Source: Candidatus Moraniibacteriota bacterium | GTDB taxonomy: Bacteria > Patescibacteriota > Minisyncoccia > CAIUEV01 | Direction of reading: 5' to 3' | DNA: 8,685 nucleotides | Assembly: GCA_016867255.1 (NCBI GenBank) | Contig: VGKB01000034.1 | Coordinates: 1-8,685 of the forward strand | Part shown: positions 4,378 to 8,685 of the stretch, piece by piece | Layout: the number at the start of each line of letters is the position of its first letter | How positions within the stretch are numbered: the stretch's first letter is position 1 | The notes under the pieces: model-generated | Told to the model about the DNA's origin: nothing | Seen by the model: the letters and a program-made list of their open reading frames with translations, nothing else | The model's database searches: none | Position numbers and translations under genes: made by a program

Positions 4378-5184
4378 TTAGGACTTACTTATCTCATCCA
4401 CTTTTAACCAAACTACCTTGCTTGGGTCTGAGTCTAGTTTTACCCCTACTTCCTGCGAAAGTATTTTGAGATTTTCTACCACCCCTTTGCCTAAAGAAGT
4501 TTTTACCTGATTGCCGATATCGGGAAGTTTGGCGCGCATTTTTTCGTATGTGTCTTGTTCAAAAGCCAAGCAGCACATCAGACGGTTGCAACATCCGGAA
4601 AGCCGTTCATTACCGCGGTGGCTGATCTGTTGTAATCTTGCCATTTCGGTAGAAATACTTTGGATGGCCGCGATGCCGGAAAGACAACAGAGAGGGCGGC
4701 CGCATGGCCCCATTCCTCCCCGAATTTTTGCCTCATCCCGGGAGCCGATTTGCTGCAGCCGAACTGATTTTTGAAACATGGCGGAAAGTTCCCGCACCAA
4801 GACCCGAAAATCTATTCTTTCCTCCGCCGTGAATCCAAAAACAATTCCTCCGCCATCAATAGAGATATCCACTCCTACCAGCTTCATCGGCAGGGCGTAT
4901 TTTTTTATGAGGTGGCGGCATTTTTGCATCAATTCACTTCTTCTTTCAGAAGACAGGTCAGTTTTTTCTCTTTCTTTGGTAGTGGCTTTTCTTAGAATCA
5001 CACACTGAATTTCGGGTGAGGCAGGAGTGTCTTTCCTGTCCTCTTCTTTTACTGGAGAGATTACCTTTCCCAAGTGTTTACCGAATCCCAAATCACAAAC
5101 AACCGCATCCCCTTTTTTGTAAAGGGAATCGGCGGAAACCTCTCTTTTCTCATTCCAGTTAAACAAAGATATAAGATAGTACAT
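4378..5184 (-). CDS. ricT: PSP1-domain iron-sulfur regulatory protein RicT (YaaT)
   Basis: In Bacillus, RicT forms the Fe-S-containing Ric complex with RicA and RicF and promotes RNase Y-dependent mRNA processing, competence, biofilm formation and sporulation. The 268 residues show the PSP1 hallmarks: DAVVCDLGFGKHLGKVI near the N-terminus (about 26-42), VGVDISIDGGGIVFGFTAEERIDFRVLVREL (about 103-133) in the core, IRGGMGPCGRPLCC (154-167) and SGCCNRLMCCLAFEQDTYE (196-214). The conserved cysteines C161, C166, C167, C199, C204 and C205 are all present, plus an extra one (C198), so cluster binding is plausible. The C-terminal part (about 220-262, PDIGNQVKTSLGKGVVENLKIL) is a small beta-rich tail. 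ATG 5184 has no Shine-Dalgarno sequence and lies 16 bp after the upstream gene. No RicA or RicF gene is in the window, so its partner here is unknown. Confidence 0.93.
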   Translation of the reverse strand: MYYLISLFNWNEKREVSADSLYKKGDAVVCDLGFGKHLGKVISPVKEEDRKDTPASPEIQCVILRKATTKEREKTDLSSERRSELMQKCRHLIKKYALPMKLVGVDISIDGGGIVFGFTAEERIDFRVLVRELSAMFQKSVRLQQIGSRDEAKIRGGMGPCGRPLCCLSGIAAIQSISTEMARLQQISHRGNERLSGCCNRLMCCLAFEQDTYEKMRAKLPDIGNQVKTSLGKGVVENLKILSQEVGVKLDSDPSKVVWLKVDEISKS

Positions 5185-5200
5185 ACGGGATAGATTATTT

Positions 5201-7273
5201 TTAATTAAAGTTCACTTTGAACAACGCCTTAGGAATAATAAAATATATCTCTTTTTTCCCCTCGTCTATTTGAAAATCCACCGCTTGGCCGAGCAGATTG
5301 TTTTGAATTTGAAATTTTAATTTGCCGGTTTCTTTTTCAAAAGCGATTATTTTTTTGTTTTCCGGGTTAAGTACGTATAAATTTTTTAAGGCGGCGTTAG
5401 TGAGTAAAACGCTTCCTTTCCCTTCAATTTTGGCGGTCAAATCTTCAGCTTTCCAGTTGGTTTTCTTGCCGCCGGAGAAGCGCGAGATTTGACCGTTTAG
5501 CGTCAGCGAATAAATACTGCCGTCAATTGCTAAACTCAGTACGGGACTATTTTTGAACTCATCGCGGGATTCCGGTTTGAGCCAATTGCGCTTGAAAGCC
5601 AGATTATCGTTTTCATAAGCAAAAAGTTTGATCTCATTTTCCCCGGGATCAAAGAAGTAAACATTGTTGTCAAATGAGCCCGCGGCGGAAAAGCTTTCCT
5701 TAAATTCATTCCCGAGGGGCTTCTTTGCTGAAATGGTTTTTTCGTTTGGGTTAACCACGATCATGGATTTTTCTTGAGGCAGAATGATCAGGGACCGATC
5801 AAGGGCTTTGATAAACCAAATATTTTTATCCGTGAGATCAAATTGGTCCCTTTGGTAGTCTTCAGGCGTAACACTTGCGTCGGTAATTTTTAGGTCTCCA
5901 AACCATTTTTCTGAAATTAAATGCAGGGAGCCGCTTTTAACCCAAGCCAGTTTTTTAAAGGTACCTTTGTCGGTGGGGGCGGACCAGATTTTTGTCGCCT
6001 CGCTAATATTTTCTATCTTTTCCAGGCCGGCAAGCTCCTCTTCAATTCCCCGCTTTAGTTTAAGCGCTTTAATTCCCCATTCGCCGGAATGGGTGGCTTG
6101 GTCGAGCAGGTTTATGGCTTGGGTCAGATTTTTGCGAGCTTTTTCTTCGTCTTGGTAGATAAGGGCGCTTTGGGCTTCTTGGCGCAGTTTTTCCGCTTCA
6201 CTGAAGGCGGCTTGATAATCTATCGTGACAACATTCGGTTTTGGCTGATTAAGAATGGATAAGCTGACGTAACCCAAAAAGGCCAAAAAAACCAAAAAAC
6301 AGGAAAGTAGAATAGTCTTTCGCAGAGGGGGGAGAGAATTAATTTTTGTAAATATCGGCCGCAAGGGGAAATAGATAATTTTGCCGAGATTCTTAATGCC
6401 GCGGGAGATCAAACTGGATAGCGCTTGGAGAATCCTTCCCCACGGCAATAAAGCCGAATGGCGAGTTTTTCCCTTTGTTTGAGGCGCTTGCCCCAAAAGA
6501 TTGAATTCCCAAAAATCTAGACCTCCAATTTGACTTTGTTTAATTTTTGCGCCGGCTGCCCTTTGGATGGCCGCCTCTTTTTGGGGATCGGCCGGGGATA
6601 CTTCTCCCCACAGAAAAGAAAGATTGAGGGAGTTTCTGGATATCTCAATGCTTTTAATGATATTGGCAAAGGCGCCAAAAAAATTTTGAGGATTGATAAA
6701 CGTTGCGAGGTCGTCTAATGAAAACAGTTGGAGTAGGGCGGGAGTAGTGATGAGAATGCGATCTCCGCTGCGCAAGCTTCCTTCAGCAATTTCGGAAAGT
6801 GGCGGCTGGAATTGGGGGGAACGATTGGAAGATATGTCTTCATCGGCCACAAAAAGGTTTTTGTGGCGGGAGAACAGCACTCTCGCGTCGCCCATCCGGG
6901 TGAAATATAGGGCACTTTCGGTGGCAACTCCCGCGACAAGATGAAGTTCATTCCAATTTTGGAGGGAACTTCTCTCTCGGAAGGAGAGAAAATAATCATT
7001 GAACAATTTAATTATTGATTCACAGATCTGTTCGGGGTTTAAGAAAGCTTGGCGGTTAAGAATCGCTTCGGTTATATTGGCGCTTCCAATTTTCCAAAGT
7101 TCTTGGCCTAAAAGGTAAGTTTCATGAGTGTTTCTTCCTTCAAATACCAAAAAGAGATGGATTTCCGATTGGCGGTCTCTCTCCTGACTGATTTTTCGCC
7201 AAAAAGCGATAGTTTTAGCACTAGTGTTAAGAGAATTAAAAACCGCTGGCAGAAAATATACTTTTGCAGGCAT
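5201..7273 (-). CDS. Degenerate PP2C-like domain, single membrane helix and propeller-like C-terminus
   Basis: This 690-residue protein is probably the first gene of the minus-strand operon. Residues about 37-225 resemble a PPM/PP2C phosphatase fold: LHLVAGVATESALYFTRMGDARVLFSRHKNLFVADED (110-146) corresponds to the 'GDSRAYLxR' strand region, and SGDRILITTPALLQLF (169-184) to 'GDRLLLCSDGLxxxL'. The metal-binding DGMGG and the SDG aspartate are missing, so it is probably catalytically dead. A basic linker (about 265-318) precedes one hydrophobic helix (ILLSCFLVFLAFLGYVSLSIL, about 321-341), suggesting a cytoplasmic N-half and an external C-half. Residues about 352-425 are helical, coiled-coil-like (AEKLRQEAQSALIYQDEEKARK). 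The rest is repeated beta-strand units such as NVYFFDPGENEIKLF and SIYSLTLNGQISRFSG, suggesting a beta-propeller. Start ATG 7273 has no Shine-Dalgarno sequence. Function is unknown; it may be a sensor or scaffold. Confidence 0.8.
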   Translation of the reverse strand: MPAKVYFLPAVFNSLNTSAKTIAFWRKISQERDRQSEIHLFLVFEGRNTHETYLLGQELWKIGSANITEAILNRQAFLNPEQICESIIKLFNDYFLSFRERSSLQNWNELHLVAGVATESALYFTRMGDARVLFSRHKNLFVADEDISSNRSPQFQPPLSEIAEGSLRSGDRILITTPALLQLFSLDDLATFINPQNFFGAFANIIKSIEISRNSLNLSFLWGEVSPADPQKEAAIQRAAGAKIKQSQIGGLDFWEFNLLGQAPQTKGKTRHSALLPWGRILQALSSLISRGIKNLGKIIYFPLRPIFTKINSLPPLRKTILLSCFLVFLAFLGYVSLSILNQPKPNVVTIDYQAAFSEAEKLRQEAQSALIYQDEEKARKNLTQAINLLDQATHSGEWGIKALKLKRGIEEELAGLEKIENISEATKIWSAPTDKGTFKKLAWVKSGSLHLISEKWFGDLKITDASVTPEDYQRDQFDLTDKNIWFIKALDRSLIILPQEKSMIVVNPNEKTISAKKPLGNEFKESFSAAGSFDNNVYFFDPGENEIKLFAYENDNLAFKRNWLKPESRDEFKNSPVLSLAIDGSIYSLTLNGQISRFSGGKKTNWKAEDLTAKIEGKGSVLLTNAALKNLYVLNPENKKIIAFEKETGKLKFQIQNNLLGQAVDFQIDEGKKEIYFIIPKALFKVNFN

Positions 7274-7323
7274 GCTTAATAAGTTAGGAATCCTTAGTTG
7301 AAAGGGGCTCTCTATGTTATTTA

Positions 7324-7372
7324 GGGGGGAAAATTTGTAAATGTCTAGTCATAAGCTAAAAATTTTGCCCCC
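7324..7372. promoter_or_regulatory. 13-bp inverted repeat in the divergent intergenic region
   Basis: Bases 7324-7336 (GGGGGGAAAATTT) pair with 7360-7372 (AAATTTTGCCCCC) with a single central mismatch and a 23-base loop. No T-tract follows on either strand, so a terminator is unlikely. It lies about 50-100 bases upstream of the PP2C-like gene start, in what would be its leader or operator region. Confidence 0.45.
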
Positions 7373-7380
7373 AAGCTTGG
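7371..7380. promoter_or_regulatory. Perfect 10-bp palindrome
   Basis: CCAAGCTTGG is self-complementary; the flanking CCC and, after one base, GGG extend the symmetry. It touches the right arm of the preceding inverted repeat and lies seven bases before the manC -35 candidate. This suggests an operator-like site, but no known regulator is recognised. Confidence 0.35.
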
Positions 7381-7386
7381 AGGGAG

Positions 7387-7415
7387 TTGAAAAAATAAAA
7401 GTTTAAAAGTAAAAT
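7387..7415 (+). promoter_or_regulatory. Promoter candidate for manC
   Basis: TTGAAA (7387-7392), 17 bases, then TAAAAT (7410-7415), each box one mismatch from consensus. Transcription would start near 7422, giving a leader of about 58 bases. The left arm of the 14-bp inverted repeat (7398-7411) fills most of the spacer and enters the -10 box, so a protein bound there would compete with RNA polymerase. Confidence 0.5.
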
Positions 7416-7467
7416 AGACCCTGTTTGGTTTGTGTGAATTATATTTCCTTTTATACTTTTAAACTTT
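7398..7467. promoter_or_regulatory. Perfect 14-bp inverted repeat with 42-base spacer upstream of manC
   Basis: AAAGTTTAAAAGTA (7398-7411) is exactly repeated in inverted orientation at 7454-7467. The right arm ends 12 bases before the manC ATG. The left arm overlaps the manC promoter candidate, and the right arm contains a -10-like TATAAA on the minus strand. The spacer also holds a perfect TATAAT on the minus strand (7438-7443). The arms could be paired operator sites or a small invertible segment, or could form a cruciform; the symmetry itself is certain. Confidence 0.6.
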
Positions 7468-7479
7468 ACGAACTAAGGA

Positions 7480-8553
7480 ATGAAAATTGTAATTCTCGCG
7501 GGAGGAAAAGGAACACGGCTTTGGCCGGTGAGTCGGCAGGAAAAACCCAAACAGTTCCAGTGCCTCATTTCCGGCAAAACTATGCTTCAGGAAACTTATA
7601 TGCGCATGAGAGAGATTGTGGATCCTGATGACATTTATATCGTTACTAACAAGGAATATGTATTAGAGGTGGAAAAAGAATTACTGGAATTTCCCAAAGA
7701 GAATATCTTGGCAGAGCCGGTTGGTCGGGGTACTGCCCCCAGTGTGGCGCTGGCGGCAGCGGTGATTTCCAAAAAATGCGGTGACGAGACAATGGGAGTG
7801 TTCGCCGCCGACCATTTCATCAAAAACCCCGAATTACTGCTTAAGGCGATTGGCCAAGCCGAAAAATTTCTTAGCAAGTCCGCTGATTGTTTGATTACTT
7901 TTGGCATAAAGCCCAGCGCGCCGGAAACGGGCTACGGCTACATTGAGAAGGGGCGCCTATTAAAAGAATTGGATGGAGTCGCAGTTTACCGAGCCAAACG
8001 GTTTGTGGAAAAACCTAATTTTGAGACCGCGAAAGAGTATTTGAAAAGCGGCTATTTTTTTTGGAATAGCGGGATGTTTTTATGGAAAACCAGCGCAATC
8101 ATTGAAAAATTTGGCCGTTACGCCCCGGATATTTACCGGAGGCTGGTCCGGATTAACCGGGCCGTTGGAACAAGAAAATTTGAGAAAGTTTTGGAAAAGG
8201 AATTTCCCCAGATGGACAAAATCAGCATAGATTACGCGATCTTGGAAAACGAGCCGAAAATATTGGTGATTCCTTTAAAGCTAAACTGGAGTGATGTGGG
8301 ATCTTGGACGGCATTAAAAAATGCTCTGACAGCTAACGGCAAAGAAAACTTTGTTAAAGGGGAACACATCAATTTTGATAGCAAAAACCTGTTGGTTTAC
8401 GGCACAAACAAACTTATTGCTACCATTGCCGTAAAAAACTTGATCATCGTGGATACGGAGGACGCGATTCTAATCTGTGATCGCAATAAATCCCAATTGG
8501 TCTCCGATGTCGTAAAGAAGCTGGAAGAAACAGGAAAAATACAACATTTGTAA
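7480..8553 (+). CDS. manC: Mannose-1-phosphate guanylyltransferase (GDP-mannose pyrophosphorylase), single-domain
   Basis: Converts mannose 1-phosphate and GTP to GDP-mannose and pyrophosphate in the cytoplasm, supplying mannose and its derivatives for surface glycans. All signature motifs of the sugar nucleotidyltransferase are present in the 357 residues: AGGKGTRLWPVSR (7-19) with EKPKQF (21-26), AEPVGRGTAPSV (78-89), AADHFI (109-114) with the metal-binding Asp111, PETGYGYIEKG (148-158), RFVEKP (174-179), WNSGMFLW (195-202), SIDYAILE (249-256) and NWSDVGSW (269-276). There is no C-terminal cupin phosphomannose isomerase domain, so this is the short GMP type and isomerase activity must come from elsewhere. 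ATG 7480 gives the intact N-terminus. AAGGA abuts the ATG with no spacing, so it is not a usable Shine-Dalgarno site. It is transcribed divergently from the PP2C-like/ricT/glycosyltransferase operon. Confidence 0.95.
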   Translation: MKIVILAGGKGTRLWPVSRQEKPKQFQCLISGKTMLQETYMRMREIVDPDDIYIVTNKEYVLEVEKELLEFPKENILAEPVGRGTAPSVALAAAVISKKCGDETMGVFAADHFIKNPELLLKAIGQAEKFLSKSADCLITFGIKPSAPETGYGYIEKGRLLKELDGVAVYRAKRFVEKPNFETAKEYLKSGYFFWNSGMFLWKTSAIIEKFGRYAPDIYRRLVRINRAVGTRKFEKVLEKEFPQMDKISIDYAILENEPKILVIPLKLNWSDVGSWTALKNALTANGKENFVKGEHINFDSKNLLVYGTNKLIATIAVKNLIIVDTEDAILICDRNKSQLVSDVVKKLEETGKIQHL

Positions 8554-8556
8554 CTT

Positions 8557-8591
8557 AGTTCCCAGTTCCCAGTACTTAGTACTTAGTACAC
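8557..8591 (+). repeat. Five tandem heptamers (AGTTCCC x2, AGTACTT x2, AGTACAC)
   Basis: Starting four bases after the manC stop, AGT recurs every seven bases: AGTTCCC, AGTTCCC, AGTACTT, AGTACTT, AGTACAC. This resembles the short tandem heptanucleotide repeats known from cyanobacterial intergenic regions; I recall similar ones from CPR genomes. The AGTACT core is itself palindromic, so the array can fold back. No coding function is seen, and the following bases up to 8606 have no clear feature. Confidence 0.75.
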
Positions 8592-8606
8592 TACTTCTGT
8601 ATTTCC

Positions 8607-8642
8607 TCCCACAGGTCAACTGAATAGTGTGTGCCGGTGGGA
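8607..8642. other. Imperfect dyad in the 3' non-coding end of the window
   Basis: TCCCACAGG (8607-8615) pairs with CCGGTGGGA (8634-8642) with one mismatch and an 18-base loop. It is followed by A-runs on the plus strand, so it is not a standard terminator of manC. A -10-like TATGAT (8661-8666) lies further on without a good -35 box; a next gene may start beyond the window. Confidence 0.25.
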
Positions 8643-8685
8643 AAAAAGGGCGGCGGGTAGTATGATAGATTATTGTCATAAACGA

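Noticed and set aside
4019..4381. Plus-strand frame of 120 codons opposite the glycosyltransferase
   Set aside because: It is fully antisense to conserved GT26 motifs and has no start signal.
8557..8591. CRISPR array
   Set aside because: Units are only seven bases long with no spacers, so this is a microsatellite-like tandem repeat.
8470..8679. Minus-strand frame of 69 codons at the right end
   Set aside because: It overlaps the 3' end of manC and runs through the heptamer array; repeat-derived residues and lack of any domain argue against a gene.

Overview
The window looks like a chromosomal segment of a Candidatus Patescibacteria (CPR) bacterium, probably Parcubacteria-like. This is inferred from four things: compact genes that mostly lack Shine-Dalgarno sequences; a NusA with a long lysine-rich tail instead of extra C-terminal domains; a PSP1/RicT gene next to a WecG/TagA glycosyltransferase and a large PP2C-like membrane protein; and AGTACTT-type heptamer repeats after a gene. 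TGA and TAA both act as stops, so the standard bacterial code fits and the TGA=Gly code of Gracilibacteria/SR1 does not. The placement rests on recognised protein families, not on a database search.

Left part (1-1857): the N-terminus of a GspE/PilB-type pilus or secretion ATPase runs off the left edge on the minus strand. A tRNA-Gly(CCC) gene reads the other way, and an intergenic region between them carries a promoter candidate for each. A complete 722-bp IS1595-like insertion sequence (610-1331) follows, with 17-bp terminal inverted repeats and one transposase. Directly against its right end lies the 3' part of a gene for an Ig-like surface protein that has lost its 5' end. No target-site duplication flanks the IS, so the junction looks rearranged.

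Centre (1858-5200): nusA is preceded by a good promoter candidate and a strong GC-rich hairpin, an arrangement that could serve as a terminator, an attenuator or both. A 15-codon ORF with a textbook Shine-Dalgarno sequence follows nusA and overlaps the tail of a convergent gene. That convergent gene ends a tight minus-strand cluster, transcribed in the order PP2C-like/membrane/propeller-like protein (690 aa), RicT (PSP1, Cys-rich Fe-S type), WecG/TagA/CpsF glycosyltransferase. The gaps are 16 and 20 bp, so they probably form one operon.

Right part (5201-8685): a 206-bp divergent intergenic region rich in dyad symmetry separates the operon from manC, a single-domain mannose-1-phosphate guanylyltransferase that supplies GDP-mannose. 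The TagA-family enzyme and ManC both point to surface glycan synthesis. Pilus ATPase, Ig-like surface protein and glycan genes together give the region a cell-envelope character, with the housekeeping gene nusA in the middle. After manC comes a short tandem heptamer array and about 95 bp with no recognisable gene.
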